Notes: generated by a model not told the origin, from the sequence alone. 64,000 nt of DNA from Bradyrhizobium cenepequi (GCF_020329485.1 NZ_JAGKJI010000005.1:124001-188000), one strand, 5' to 3'; positions 8,537-18,531 are shown, numbered from the stretch's first letter. Numbers and translations: made by a program.

Positions 8537-10717
8537 ATGGAATCGGCACAACCTATTGAAGCACAAGAGAAAGAACGGGTTTCTGAAAGTCTGCCGGCGA
8601 TCGCGACAAGCCCCGAACGCTTCATCAATCGCGAGCTTTCCTGGCTGCATTTTAACCGTCGGGTGCTGGAGGAGGCCGTCAATTCCGGCCATCCCGCGCT
8701 CGAGCGGGTGAGATTCCTGTCGATATCCGCCAATAACCTCGACGAGTTCTTCATGGTCCGCGTCGCCGGCATCAAGGCGCAGGTTCGTGAAGGCATCCCC
8801 GAGCGCAGCCCCGACGGTCTGACGCCATCCGAACAGCTCGTCCTGATCAACCAAAGCGTTTCCAAGCTCGCCTCCGATCAGCAAGCGATCTGGAGCAACC
8901 TGCGCACGATGCTCGCGGAAGTCGGCATCGACCTCGTCGACGGGCGAGACGTCACCAAGACGGAGCGGGCCTGGATCGAGGATTATTTCCTGCACAGCAT
9001 CTTCCCGCTGCTGACGCCGCTCGCGATCGATCCGGCGCATCCCTTTCCGTTCATTCCCAACCTGGGCTTCACGGTAGCACTGCAATTGTTTCGGATCTCA
9101 GACGGCAAGGCGATGAACGCGCTGATCCGTATGCCCGGCAAGATCGACCGCTTCATCCGCATCCCCAGCGAAGGGCGGCTGCGCCTGATCACGCTGGAGC
9201 AGGCCACCGGACTCTTCATCGGACGTCTGTTCCCGGGCTACACGGTCAATGGCCAGGGCGCCTTCCGTGTCATCCGCGACTCCGAAATCGAGATCGAAGA
9301 AGAAGCCGAGGATCTGGTCCGCACGTTCGAGACCGCGCTGAAGCGGCGCCGGCGCGGATCGGTGATCCGGCTGGAGATCGAGGCCAAGATGCCGGAAGAG
9401 CTGCGCCTGTTCGTGCAGCACGCGCTCAACGCCGCCGACGACGAGGTTTTCCTGGTCGACGGCGTGCTAGCCATGAACGAGCTGTCGCAACTCACCCGGC
9501 TCGACCGGCCCGATCTCGAATTCACCCCCTATGTGCCGCGCCATCCCGAGCGGGTGCGCGACCATGGCGGCGATATCTTTGCCGCGATCCGGCAGAAGGA
9601 CCTGATCGTCCACCACCCCTACGAGTCCTTCGACGTCGTGGTGCAGTTCCTGCAGCAGGCCGCCCGCGACCCCGACGTCGTCGCCATCAAGCAGACGCTC
9701 TATCGCACCTCGCAGAATTCGCCGATCGTGCGCGCGCTCGCCGAAGCGGCCGAGGCCGGCAAGTCGGTCACGGCGCTGATCGAGCTGAAGGCTCGCTTCG
9801 ATGAGGAAGCCAACATCCGCTGGGCGCGCGACCTCGAACGCGCCGGCGTGCAGGTCGTCTACGGCTTCATCGAACTCAAGACCCACGCAAAACTATCGAT
9901 GGTGGTGCGCCGCGAGGGCAGCAATCTCACGACCTATGTCCACACCGGCACCGGCAACTACCATCCGGTGACCGCGCGCATCTACACCGATCTCTCCTAC
10001 TTCACCTGCGACCCGATCATCGGCCGCGACGCTGCGCGCGTGTTCAATTACGTCACCGGCTATGCCGAGCCGAGCGACATCGAAAAGATGGCGGTGTCGC
10101 CGCTCACGCTGCGCAAGCGTATCATCGAGCACATCCAGGGCGAGATCAGTCACGCGCGCCACGGCCGACCCGCCGCGATCTGGATGAAGATGAACTCGCT
10201 CGTCGACCCCGACATCATCGACGCGCTCTATGAAGCATCGCAAGCGGGAGTGCCGATCGAGCTCGTGGTGCGCGGCATCTGCTGCCTCAGGCCGGGCATG
10301 CCAGGACTTTCCGAGAACATCCGCGTCAAATCGGTGATCGGCCGATTCCTCGAGCACGGCCGAATCTATTGCTTCGGCATGGGATACGGCCTGCCGAGCG
10401 CAAAAGCGGCTGTGTATATCTCATCCGCCGACATGATGCCGCGGAACCTCGACCGCCGCGTCGAAGTCCTGTGCCCGCTGCAAAATCCCACGGTTCATCA
10501 GCAGGTTCTCGAACAGATCATGGTCGCGAATCTGAAGGATACCGAGCAGAGCTGGCGATTGTTGCCCGATGGATCGTCAACGCGTATGAAGGCCGCGAAG
10601 GGCGAAGAGCCTTTCAACCTTCATAACTACTTCATGACGAATCCGAGTCTGTCGGGCCGTGGAAAGTCTCTCAAGGAATCTTCGCCGCGCCGGCTTACTC
10701 GCCGCAACGAGCGCTAG
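8537..10717 (+). CDS. ppk: Polyphosphate kinase 1
   Basis: Polymerises the terminal phosphate of ATP into inorganic polyphosphate, reversibly. At 726 residues it matches PPK1. The N-terminal domain has [18 protein letters not shown] and the [15 protein letters not shown] region. The first phospholipase-D-like catalytic half carries the autophosphorylated histidine in [18 protein letters not shown], followed by [17 protein letters not shown]. The second half has the [10 protein letters not shown] and [16 protein letters not shown] motifs. The ATG at 8537 lies after a repeat-rich leader. Exopolyphosphatase follows 21 nt downstream, so synthesis and breakdown of polyphosphate are co-transcribed. 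Confidence 0.97.
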   Translation: MESAQPIEAQEKERVSESLPAIATSPERFINRELSWLHFNRRVLEEAVNSGHPALERVRFLSISANNLDEFFMVRVAGIKAQVREGIPERSPDGLTPSEQLVLINQSVSKLASDQQAIWSNLRTMLAEVGIDLVDGRDVTKTERAWIEDYFLHSIFPLLTPLAIDPAHPFPFIPNLGFTVALQLFRISDGKAMNALIRMPGKIDRFIRIPSEGRLRLITLEQATGLFIGRLFPGYTVNGQGAFRVIRDSEIEIEEEAEDLVRTFETALKRRRRGSVIRLEIEAKMPEELRLFVQHALNAADDEVFLVDGVLAMNELSQLTRLDRPDLEFTPYVPRHPERVRDHGGDIFAAIRQKDLIVHHPYESFDVVVQFLQQAARDPDVVAIKQTLYRTSQNSPIVRALAEAAEAGKSVTALIELKARFDEEANIRWARDLERAGVQVVYGFIELKTHAKLSMVVRREGSNLTTYVHTGTGNYHPVTARIYTDLSYFTCDPIIGRDAARVFNYVTGYAEPSDIEKMAVSPLTLRKRIIEHIQGEISHARHGRPAAIWMKMNSLVDPDIIDALYEASQAGVPIELVVRGICCLRPGMPGLSENIRVKSVIGRFLEHGRIYCFGMGYGLPSAKAAVYISSADMMPRNLDRRVEVLCPLQNPTVHQQVLEQIMVANLKDTEQSWRLLPDGSSTRMKAAKGEEPFNLHNYFMTNPSLSGRGKSLKESSPRRLTRRNER

Positions 10718-10738
10718 CCGCCACAAGGGGACTTTCCG

Positions 10739-12241
10739 GTGAAGCGACCGCGCAAGCGCGCTACCAGCGTCGCTGTCATCGATATTGGCTCGAACTCGGT
10801 GCGTCTCGTGGTCTACGAGTCGCTGTCGCGCAGCCTCATCACGTTGTTCAACGAGAAGGCGCTGTGCGGGCTCGGCCGCGAGGTGCAGAGCACAGGGCTT
10901 CTCGCGGAGGATGCGGTCGCAAAGGCGCTGACGGCGTTGCGGCGGTTTCGCGCGCTGTGCCGGATCCAGAGGGTCGGCCGCGTCTATGCGATCGCGACGG
11001 CCGCCTGTCGCGACGCCAAGAACGGTTCCGATTTCATAGCCGAGGCTGAACGCATCTGTGGAACCCGAATCGAAATTCTGTCGGGTCCGCGGGAGGCGAA
11101 ACTCTCCGCTTTGGGCGTCGTCTCCGGCGTGCACAAGCCTGACGGCATCGTCGGCGATCTCGGCGGCGGCTCGGTCGAACTGATCGACGTCAAGGGCAAT
11201 CGCGTCCACAGCGGCGTGACGCTGCCGCTCGGCAGCCTCGCGCTGCAGGATCTCTCGGACAAATCGCTGAAGCGCGCCGAACGCATCGTGCGCAACGAAC
11301 TGTCTGAGGTTCCGCAGCTCAAGGCAGGCCGCGCCCGGACGTTTTACGCAGTCGGCGGCACCTGGCGCGCGCTGGCGCGCATCCACATCATCCAGAGCGG
11401 CTATCCGCTGAAGGTGATGCACGGCTATTCGATTCCCGCCGCCGACGCGCTCGATTTCGCACAGCGCTTGCGGCGCCTGGCGGCAACCAACATGCTCGCC
11501 AACATCGAGGCTGTGGCCGACGCACGGCGCCCGCTGCTCGCCTACGCCGCGCTGGTTCTTGAATACGTCATCCGGGTGGCGAAACCGAAGACGATCGTGT
11601 TCTCAACCTTCGGCGTGCGCGAAGGCCTGTTCTACGAAATGCTGCCGCCATCCGAGCGCGCCAAGGATGGCCTGATCTGCGCGGCGCAGACGATGAACGG
11701 CCTGCTCTCGCGGTCGGCGCGCCACGCCGAGGAATTGATCGCATGGACCGATCGGCTGGTGCGCGTCGTGAGGCTGCGCGAGAGCGACGAGGACCGCAGG
11801 CTGCGCCATGCCGCCTGCCTGTTGTCGGACATCGGCTGGCGGGTGCATCCCGATCACCGCGGCGAGGAGACGCTCAGCCTCATCACTAACGGCAATTTCG
11901 GCTCCATCACCCATCAGGGACGCACCTTCGTCGCGCTGTCGGTGTTCTACCGCTACGCGGGCTTGAGCCTTGAGAACGAGCCGCCGGAAATCGTGCAGGA
12001 GATGGTGCCGCATACGATGCTCGAACGCGCCCGCCTGCTTGGCGCCGCATTTCGCGTCGCCCACCTGATCTCGGCGGCACGGCCTGGCGTGCTGCCCGCA
12101 ACACATTTCCGCACCGACGGACGTAAACTCATGCTGGTGTTCGAGCACCAGATGGTCGATCTCGTCGCCGACCGCGTCGGCAGCCGCTTCAAGCAGTTGG
12201 CGCGTCTGGTTGGACGTTCGGGTTCGATCGTACGGCGCTAG
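10739..12241 (+). CDS. ppx: Exopolyphosphatase (Ppx/GppA family)
   Basis: Hydrolyses terminal phosphate from polyphosphate, and in some members from pppGpp. The 500-residue protein has the actin-like ATPase fold with VAVIDIGSNSVRLVVYE near the start and GDLGGGSVELIDV near residue 140, followed by LPLGSLALQD. The C-terminal half is the HD-like helical domain of long Ppx proteins. A GTG at 10739 preceded by AAGGGGA is used. It forms a two-gene operon with ppk. Its stop codon TAG overlaps the first base of a dispersed palindromic repeat, which could affect the transcript end. Confidence 0.95.
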   Translation: MKRPRKRATSVAVIDIGSNSVRLVVYESLSRSLITLFNEKALCGLGREVQSTGLLAEDAVAKALTALRRFRALCRIQRVGRVYAIATAACRDAKNGSDFIAEAERICGTRIEILSGPREAKLSALGVVSGVHKPDGIVGDLGGGSVELIDVKGNRVHSGVTLPLGSLALQDLSDKSLKRAERIVRNELSEVPQLKAGRARTFYAVGGTWRALARIHIIQSGYPLKVMHGYSIPAADALDFAQRLRRLAATNMLANIEAVADARRPLLAYAALVLEYVIRVAKPKTIVFSTFGVREGLFYEMLPPSERAKDGLICAAQTMNGLLSRSARHAEELIAWTDRLVRVVRLRESDEDRRLRHAACLLSDIGWRVHPDHRGEETLSLITNGNFGSITHQGRTFVALSVFYRYAGLSLENEPPEIVQEMVPHTMLERARLLGAAFRVAHLISAARPGVLPATHFRTDGRKLMLVFEHQMVDLVADRVGSRFKQLARLVGRSGSIVRR

Positions 12242-12290
12242 AGCATGATCCGGAAAAGTGTGAAGCGGTTTTCCGAAAAGATCATGCTCA
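12241..12290. repeat. Dispersed palindromic repeat (GAGCATGATC family), copy 2
   Basis: GAGCATGATC at 12241-12250 pairs with GATCATGCTC at 12280-12289, with the same inner GGAAAAGTG and TTTTCCGAAAA segments as the copy at 8399. Its first base is the last base of the ppx stop codon. Confidence 0.8.
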
Positions 12291-12303
12291 AACAATAACC
12301 TAG

Positions 12304-12335
12304 AGCGCGATGATTCATACTCATCTCATCGCGCT
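12304..12335. terminator. Hairpin downstream of ppx
   Basis: AGCGCGATGA (12304-12313) pairs perfectly with TCATCGCGCT (12326-12335) and a short T stretch follows. It may end the ppk-ppx transcript, or be a repeat element only. Confidence 0.45.
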
Positions 12336-12371
12336 TTAGACCGTACAGCATTTGCTTGAATTGGCGGTGCC

Positions 12372-12463
12372 GTAGCCCGGATGAAGCGCGAGCGTAATCC
12401 GGGGTTCGCTCGCAACGCAGACGCAGGTGTCCCGGGTTACGCGTTCCGCTCCAACCGGGCTAC
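12372..12463. repeat. Palindromic repeat (GTAGCCCGG family)
   Basis: The outer arms GTAGCCCGG and CCGGGCTAC enclose a second imperfect pair (CGTAATCCGGGG and CCCGGGTTACG). Sequences of this type are widespread interspersed palindromes in proteobacterial genomes. It lies directly upstream of the TonB-like gene. Confidence 0.65.
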
Positions 12464-12498
12464 ATGCTGTCCGCCCATCGCGGCATGGTGGAGGAGCG

Positions 12499-13332
12499 AT
12501 GCAGGACGTCCAGACTTTTCAGCGATACGCCGCGCTCGAGGATTGGCGCGAGCGCTGGTCGGCCGTGGCGACGATTGTCGTCGCTCTGCTGCTGGCGCTC
12601 AGCCTGTTCGCGCTGATCTGGATGGCCCTCCATAGCCCGGAGCCGGCGCGGCGCGAGCCGACGATCATCCAGCTTCTGTTTGTTCCTCCGACGCCTCCGC
12701 AGCGGCCTCCGGAGCCGGCCAAGGAGACCGTGCAACGCACTCTGCAGGCGCCACCACCCGTCCCGGTCCCCCCGAAGAAAGTGGTCAACAATCGTCGGGA
12801 TTCGGTCGCGGCGGCGCCGATACCGAAGCCCGGGCCGCCGCAGCCGAAAACAAAACTGCCCGCAGTGGCCGATCCCTTGAGCCTGGACGCGCCTCCCGAT
12901 TGGAGGCAGGCCTCTCTGCCGAAGGGAGCCAACGCCGGCAATACCATCGGCGGGGACGGTGAGAACGGCGGAGGCAGCGGCTGCGGCAGCGCCGGCCCCT
13001 ATCTCACCATCATCACGTCGCAACTCCGCAACGTCGTCACCCGCAACGAGAGAACGGATAGCCGCAGGTACCAGGCTCAGGCCCAACTCTGGTTCGACGA
13101 GCTGGGAAATGTGCAGCGAAGCCAGCTCGTGCGATCAACTGGCACTGCGGATATCGATGCCACCGTCACAAAGCTGCTGAAGGGCATCAATATAGGCAGG
13201 GGGATGCCGCAGTGCGTCCAGCCGATTACAGTCTGGATCAGCCAGCCCTGGACGGGCGTCTTCAATGGCGCCGACAACAATCCGGTCACGCCAAGCCATG
13301 TCGAGGTGTGGCGAACGTTTCGCCGTCCCTAA
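12499..13332 (+). CDS. TonB-like energy-transducer family protein
   Basis: Resembles TonB, which links the inner-membrane ExbB-ExbD motor to outer-membrane receptors. The 277-residue protein has an N-terminal membrane anchor at about 22-43, a proline-rich periplasmic span at about 60-140 (PPTPPQRPPEP, PPPVPVPPKK), a glycine-rich linker, and a C-terminal domain from about 165 with YQAQAQLWFDELGNVQRSQL, matching the TonB C-terminal fold. Two cysteines (about C155 and C237) could form a disulphide. The ATG at 12499 has a strong GGAGGAG site; a GTG at 12427 has none. No exbB or exbD is next to it, so the partners are unknown. Confidence 0.75.
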   Translation: MQDVQTFQRYAALEDWRERWSAVATIVVALLLALSLFALIWMALHSPEPARREPTIIQLLFVPPTPPQRPPEPAKETVQRTLQAPPPVPVPPKKVVNNRRDSVAAAPIPKPGPPQPKTKLPAVADPLSLDAPPDWRQASLPKGANAGNTIGGDGENGGGSGCGSAGPYLTIITSQLRNVVTRNERTDSRRYQAQAQLWFDELGNVQRSQLVRSTGTADIDATVTKLLKGINIGRGMPQCVQPITVWISQPWTGVFNGADNNPVTPSHVEVWRTFRRP

Positions 13333-13352
13333 AGCACGATCCCCTCCACCTC

Positions 13353-13378
13353 ACCTCTCCCGCGCTCGCGGGAGAGGT
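13353..13378. terminator. Bidirectional hairpin between convergent genes
   Basis: ACCTCTCCCGC (13353-13363) and GCGGGAGAGGT (13368-13378) form an 11-bp stem with a 4-nt loop. It lies between the convergent TonB-like and terC genes. A similar CTCTCCCCGC hairpin occurs at 61630, so it also belongs to a dispersed family. Confidence 0.55.
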
Positions 13379-13434
13379 CGCTGCGCTCGAAGAGCGCAGC
13401 GGGTGAAGGGGCTCTCTCCTCGCGGTCGGACAGA

Positions 13435-14274
13435 TCAGGCCGCCTTGGCGGCCCGCTCGGCGTGATGCAGCGCGCGCCGGCGCCAGATCGATCCCGCGAT
13501 CAGCACCACGATGACGCCAAGCAACGCCAGCGCGATCTCGCCGCCATGGCCGCCGCTGGCAAAATGCGGACCGATGCCGAGCGCGCCCAGCCAGGAATCG
13601 AGCTTGTCGCCGACCGGTCCGATAAACAGCGCATCGAGCTTCGGATCGACCGCCGGATCGGTCGCGATCACATCGCCGGCGATCCACCCGAGCAGCGCCG
13701 CGCCGGCCCAGACCAGCACCGGCAGCCTGGTGAGCAGCGCCATGATCAATGCCGCGCCTGCGACGATCAGGGGCACACTGATCGCAAGGCCCAAGACTAG
13801 AAGCGGCACGCTGCCATTGGCGGCGGCGGCAACCGCGATCACGTTGTCGAGGCTCATGACGATGTCGGCGATGACGACGATCTGCACCGCCGCCCACAGA
13901 TGCGCGGCCGCATCCACGCTGTCCTCATCCTCCTGTTCGGGGACGAGCAGCTTTGCCGCGATCACGATCAACGCCAGGCCGCCGACGAGCTTGAGGTAAG
14001 GGAATTCCATCAAGGTCGCGACGATGCCGGTGAAGATGATGCGCAGAATCACCGCGGCCGCCGCGCCGAAGATCATGCCCCACAGCCGCTGCCGCGGCGC
14101 CAGGCCCCGACAGGCGAGCGCGATCACCAATGCGTTGTCGCCCGACAACAGCACATTGATCCAGATGATCTTGCCGACGGCGACCCAGAAGGTCGTGGTC
14201 GCCATCTCGCTCTTGAACTGCGTGAAGAAAGCCGCGAGATTCGCAGGATCAGTAATCTGCCACAGCCAGTCCAC
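13435..14274 (-). CDS. TerC family membrane protein
   Basis: Integral membrane protein of the TerC/YjbE family, linked to metal-ion (often Mn) export and tellurium resistance. The 279-residue protein begins MDWLWQITDP and shows about seven hydrophobic segments. The conserved acidic motifs of the family are in the membrane: NVLLSGDNALVIALA at about 40-54 and IVIADIVMSLDNVIAVAA at about 132-149. The second half shows the same pattern in weaker form. It faces the TonB-like gene and is followed upstream by ndk on the same strand, 64 nt apart. Transported ion is not determined by the sequence. Confidence 0.88.
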   Translation of the reverse strand: MDWLWQITDPANLAAFFTQFKSEMATTTFWVAVGKIIWINVLLSGDNALVIALACRGLAPRQRLWGMIFGAAAAVILRIIFTGIVATLMEFPYLKLVGGLALIVIAAKLLVPEQEDEDSVDAAAHLWAAVQIVVIADIVMSLDNVIAVAAAANGSVPLLVLGLAISVPLIVAGAALIMALLTRLPVLVWAGAALLGWIAGDVIATDPAVDPKLDALFIGPVGDKLDSWLGALGIGPHFASGGHGGEIALALLGVIVVLIAGSIWRRRALHHAERAAKAA

Positions 14275-14338
14275 AGCGCTTCCCTTTCGGCCTTGCGGCC
14301 GCCCCTCACGCGGCGCTCAGCCCGCGATCTTGTTCCGT

Positions 14339-14761
<423 letters not shown>

Positions 14762-15111
14762 GCTATCGTCCTTGCAAACGCTGGTTAACGAGTTGCGGGG
14801 CTTATATCGGCGTGATCCCGCGACGGCAAGCGACCCGGTGTCGCCCCGGCGTTTGGTTTGGGCGCAATCCGGTGATCAGGATCAGCGTCGGTCCCGAGGC
14901 CCCGCAGGGCAACCGGCTCGGATTACGACAATTTCACGAACGTGAACCCATTCTGTAGCCGCCATCGCGCTTCCGTTCAGATCGCGCGGCCTAAGCTACT
15001 CATCAATCGGACGCCTTCGAAGCTCATCCGCACGGCCAATGCGAAGGCGTCACGGGAGACATTGTCACTGCCGGGCGCTTCCGATGGGCGCCGCAACTCG
15101 AGGAGATGACC
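14762..15111. other. Intergenic region between ndk and a small exported protein
   Basis: No gene is supported. A short perfect palindrome, TTCACGAACGTGAA, lies at 14932-14945 and could be a regulator site. The region must contain the divergent promoters of ndk and the small gene at 15112. Confidence 0.4.
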
Positions 15112-15351
15112 ATGCTACGCAAATTCTCGCTTGTCGCTCTTGCCGCAGCCTCGCTTGGCGCTGCTGTGCTGGCGCCGACCGCCGCCACCGCGCGGGACGG
15201 TTGGCATGGCGGCTGGCGTCACGGCTGGGGCTGGGGTCCGCGCGTCGTTGTCGGTGGCCCCGCTTACTACGGCCATGGCGGCTGCTATGTGCGGCGCCTG
15301 GTGCCGACCCCCTGGGGTCCCCGCTGGCGCCTGATCAACCGATGCTATTGA
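15112..15351 (+). CDS. Small exported Gly/Trp/Arg-rich protein
   Basis: A 79-residue protein with a clear signal peptide (LVALAAASLGAAVLAPTAATA, written here only as its hydrophobic extent, residues about 5-27) and likely cleavage after ATA. The mature part is rich in Gly, Trp, His and Arg and ends CYVRRLVPTPWGPRWRLINR followed by CY. Two cysteines could form a disulphide. The ATG at 15112 is 6 nt after a GAGGAG site, which favours it over an ATG at 15106. A strong terminator follows. Similar short exported proteins are common in Bradyrhizobium and relatives, but no function is established. A periplasmic or surface role is inferred. Confidence 0.75.
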   Translation: MLRKFSLVALAAASLGAAVLAPTAATARDGWHGGWRHGWGWGPRVVVGGPAYYGHGGCYVRRLVPTPWGPRWRLINRCY

Positions 15352-15380
15352 CCTGACCTGCACTCCCCCCAGACTTGAGC

Positions 15381-15409
15381 GCCCCGGCCACAACGCCGGG
15401 GCTTTTTTT
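15381..15409 (+). terminator. Rho-independent terminator
   Basis: GCCCCGGC (15381-15388) pairs with GCCGGGGC (15395-15402) over a CACAAC loop and is followed by seven T residues. It ends the transcript of the small exported protein. Confidence 0.9.
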
Positions 15410-15549
15410 GCGTATGGAACCCGCGGGCTTGCTACCTGCGAGCGAGGGCACGCAGGCGCAACGAACCGGAAACAAATTCGGCCTTTGGGACTTGACCTTG
15501 CGAGATTTCATTCAAGCAAGGCGAGGCGGAACTCGCCGAGAGATTGATC

Positions 15550-15726
15550 ATGAATAGCCGAAGCCACGCTGATTTTGAGCTGCTCGATCACAAGACCTGC
15601 CGGTCGATTTGCGACGCGGTCGGCGAACGGCTGCAGCAAAGCTTGCGCCCGGAAACATCGCTGACCTCTCAATTGCAGCAGCTGCTGGACGAGATGCGCC
15701 GGCGCGAGGAGGACAGCCTGCATTGA
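15550..15726 (+). CDS. Small hypothetical protein (58 residues)
   Basis: The frame starts with ATG at 15550 and encodes a hydrophilic, helix-prone protein: MNSRSHADFELLDHKTCRSI and then a segment with many Leu, Gln and Arg residues ending RREEDSLH. No membrane segment or signal peptide. A weak GAGAG lies just upstream. The charged, leucine-spaced sequence could form a short coiled coil. It lies between the exported protein and the ABC-F gene, and is read in the same direction. No family recognised; it may be a conserved small protein of the genus, but this is a guess. Confidence 0.5.
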   Translation: MNSRSHADFELLDHKTCRSICDAVGERLQQSLRPETSLTSQLQQLLDEMRRREEDSLH

Positions 15727-15839
15727 AAGAGGCGTCCCTCGCGGCTGGGCCCGGACAACTTCTGCGAAGCTGAGAAGCTGGAGCATAATTTACCGAGGTG
15801 GTGGGTTGCGTTTGGCGGCCGCTCCGGTGACAACGCCGC

Positions 15840-17702
15840 ATGCTCACCATCTCCGACATCTCCGTCCGGATCGCCGGGCGGCTTCTGATCGAGAACAGCT
15901 CGGTACAGATCATTCCCGGCGCCCGTGTCGGCTTTGTCGGCCGCAATGGCGTCGGCAAGTCGACGCTGTTTCATGCCATCCGCGGCGATATTCCGCTTGA
16001 AGCCGGCAGCATCACCATCCCCCCGCGCTGGCGGATCGGCAGCCTGGCGCAGGAGGCGCCCAATGGTCCGGAAAGCCTGATCGAGATCGTGCTGAAGGCA
16101 GATCTCGAACGCGATGCGCTGCTGCGCGAAGCCGAGACTGCGCAGGATCCGCACCGGATCGCCGAAATCCAGACCCGGCTTGTCGATATCGATGCCCATT
16201 CCGCCCCTGCCCGCGCGGCTGCAATTCTCAGCGGCCTCGGATTTTCGGCGGCCGACCAGGCGCGGCCATGCGCCGAATTTTCCGGCGGCTGGCGCATGCG
16301 GGTCGCGCTCGCTGCGACGCTGTTTGCGGCACCGGACCTGTTGCTGCTGGACGAGCCGACCAACTATCTCGACCTCGAAGGCACGCTGTGGCTGGAGGAC
16401 CATCTTGCGCATTATCCGCGTACCGTGATCGTGATCAGCCATGACCGCGATCTGCTCGATACTTCGGTGGACCAGATCCTGCATCTCGATCACGGCAGGC
16501 TGACGCTCTACAAGGGAAGCTATTCGTCGTTCGAGGAACAGCGCGACGCGCGCGAAATGCTCGATGCAAAACACGCCAAGCGGCAGGCCGAGGAGCGCAA
16601 GCGGCTGCAGGCTTTCGTCGACCGCTTCAAGGCCAAGGCTTCAAAGGCGCGCCAGGCGCAATCGCGCATGAAGATGCTGGAGCGGATGAAGCCGGTCACC
16701 GCCCTGGTGACACAGGACGTGCACGAGATCTCATTCCCAGTCCCAGAGAGGACACTGTCGCCGCCGATCATCGCCGCCGATGACGTCGCCGTCGGCTATG
16801 ATCCGAACAGGCCGGTGCTGAACCGGGTGACGCTGCGCATCGATACCGACGACCGCATCGCGCTGTTAGGTGCCAACGGCAACGGCAAGTCGACCTTGGT
16901 GAAGCTGCTCGCGGGCCGGCTCGCGCCGTTCTCCGGCAGGATCACGCGCGCCGAAAAGCTCTCGGTCGGCTATTTCGCGCAACATCAGGTCGATGAGCTC
17001 AATCTCGACGGCTCGCCTTACGACCATATCCGCAAGCTGATGCTGGATATGCCGGAGAGCAAGGTGCGCGCCCGCGTCGGCGCGATCGGCTTTTCCGGCA
17101 AGGCGGGCGATACGCTGGTGAGGAGCCTGTCGGGCGGCGAGAAGGCGCGGCTGCTGCTTGGCCTTGCCACCTTTGCCGCTCCCAACATGATCATCCTGGA
17201 CGAGCCGACCAACCATCTCGACATCGACAGCCGCGCCGCGCTCGCCGAAGCGATCAATGATTTTCCTGGCGCCGTGCTGATGGTCTCGCACGACCGCTAC
17301 CTGATCGAGGCTTGCGCCGAGCGGCTTTGGGTCGTCGCCAACCACACCGTGACGAGCTATGACGGCGATCTCGACGACTACCGCAGGACGGTGCTGTCAG
17401 CGAATGAGACGCGCCCCGCTTCGCGCGAACGCGGCAGGGAGAGCCCCAAGCCCGAGCGTCCGAAAGGCGAGAAGCGTATCCCGCTGAAGCAGCGGATCGC
17501 GCAGGCCGAGGCCGAGATCGAACGCATCACCGGCATCATTGCCAAGATCGACGCGGCGCTCGCGCTGCCGGACCTGTTCACGCGCGATCCGAAGCAGGCG
17601 GCGCAACTCGCCAAGGCGCGCGCGGGCGCAGAAAGCGCGCTGCAGCGCGCCGAGGAAGAATGGCTCGACGCCAGCTCACTCTCGGATGAAGCGGCGGGTT
17701 AG
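15840..17702 (+). CDS. ABC-F family ATPase (ribosome-associated type)
   Basis: Soluble tandem ATPase without membrane domains. ABC-F proteins bind the ribosome and act in translation factor or antibiotic-protection roles. The 620-residue protein has Walker A GRNGVGKST at 34-42 and GANGNGKST near 343-351. The signature motifs are FSGGW in the first half and LSGGEKA in the second, with Walker B LLLLDEPTNYLDLEG and MIILDEPTNHLDIDS. A charged linker of about 80 residues (AKRQAEERKRLQAFVDRFKA and on) separates the domains, as in the P-site tRNA interaction motif. The C-terminal region from about 540 is a predicted coiled coil as in Uup/YheS. Which subfamily it belongs to cannot be fixed here. Confidence 0.92.
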   Translation: MLTISDISVRIAGRLLIENSSVQIIPGARVGFVGRNGVGKSTLFHAIRGDIPLEAGSITIPPRWRIGSLAQEAPNGPESLIEIVLKADLERDALLREAETAQDPHRIAEIQTRLVDIDAHSAPARAAAILSGLGFSAADQARPCAEFSGGWRMRVALAATLFAAPDLLLLDEPTNYLDLEGTLWLEDHLAHYPRTVIVISHDRDLLDTSVDQILHLDHGRLTLYKGSYSSFEEQRDAREMLDAKHAKRQAEERKRLQAFVDRFKAKASKARQAQSRMKMLERMKPVTALVTQDVHEISFPVPERTLSPPIIAADDVAVGYDPNRPVLNRVTLRIDTDDRIALLGANGNGKSTLVKLLAGRLAPFSGRITRAEKLSVGYFAQHQVDELNLDGSPYDHIRKLMLDMPESKVRARVGAIGFSGKAGDTLVRSLSGGEKARLLLGLATFAAPNMIILDEPTNHLDIDSRAALAEAINDFPGAVLMVSHDRYLIEACAERLWVVANHTVTSYDGDLDDYRRTVLSANETRPASRERGRESPKPERPKGEKRIPLKQRIAQAEAEIERITGIIAKIDAALALPDLFTRDPKQAAQLAKARAGAESALQRAEEEWLDASSLSDEAAG

Positions 17703-17771
17703 CCTAGCCCATGCGTCCTCATCCCGAGGAGCCGCGAAGCGGTATCTCGAGGGATGGGCCACGAGCTCCTC

Positions 17772-18357
17772 ACTCTCCGTCATTCCGGGGCACGCGAAGC
17801 GCGAGCCCGGAATCCATTTCACCGCATGCTCCGCGGTTGGATGGATTCCGGGTTCGTCCTTCGGACGCCCCGGAATGACGGAAGAGAAAAATTCACCAGC
17901 GATTCCAACGTGATTTGCCCCGTCCAGCCCTCGCACGAAAAACATTCCGCTTCCGCCGTCGGGCAAATCAGCACTATGACTCCGCGCGTCTCATCCGATT
18001 GAGGGGCGGCTCGCGATCGTCACGAACGTTGCGGTGAGATGCGGTGGACGGGAGTGTTGCGACTGACGAGCGCGGCACTCACGGACGGCGAAGTCGTGTG
18101 GTTCTGGCGCCCCGACGCTGGCGCTAAGCTTTGTGGATCGAGTGTCCGCAGAGTGACGGTGGCAAGAAAGCCCGGTCACCGGGAAGAGCACGAAGTAAGC
18201 CGTAAACCACTGCGCAGGGAAAGCCGGTGTTGCTCCGGTTGACCTGTGGTCCTACCCCGTGCTTTTTGTTGCACGGGGCCCACGGGTGCGACCGGCACCC
18301 GGCTTTCCCTGCGCCCTCACTTCGATGCGAGGGTGGAAAGTGCAGCAAAGCTCGGGC
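17772..18357 (+). repeat. Dispersed ~590-bp element, copy 1
   Basis: This stretch is closely matched, in reverse orientation, by 50148-50757, with long identical runs by eye. It begins with CATTCCGGGG palindromic sequence, and its core contains a 16-bp perfect inverted repeat, GCGCAGGGAAAGCCGG (18212-18227) and its complement (18299-18314). Inside the 71-nt loop is another stem, CCCCGTGC (18255-18262) with GCACGGGG (18271-18278). The structure is conserved in both copies. No transposase or coding capacity is visible, so it would need a trans-acting partner if mobile. Confidence 0.8.
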
Positions 18358-18420
18358 AATGCGTCGCGAGAACGCGAACGCACATCCTCACCGCTGTTTG
18401 AAATTCAAATCAGATATCTC

Positions 18421-18531
18421 CCGTCGTCCTGGCTACCCATAACCACCGTCGTGTGTTCCGCTGCAACCGCTTGCTCGCACCACAATAACCCCCGTGGTTA
18501 TGGGTCCCCGCTTTCGCGGGACGACAGCGGA
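18421..18531. repeat. Palindromic repeat (CCCATAACCAC family), copy 1
   Basis: Arms ACCCATAACCAC and GTGGTTATGGGT enclose about 50 nt with CCGCTGCAACCGCTTGCT. A related unit in the same orientation lies at 49962-50083, next to the other copy of the large element. Confidence 0.7.
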
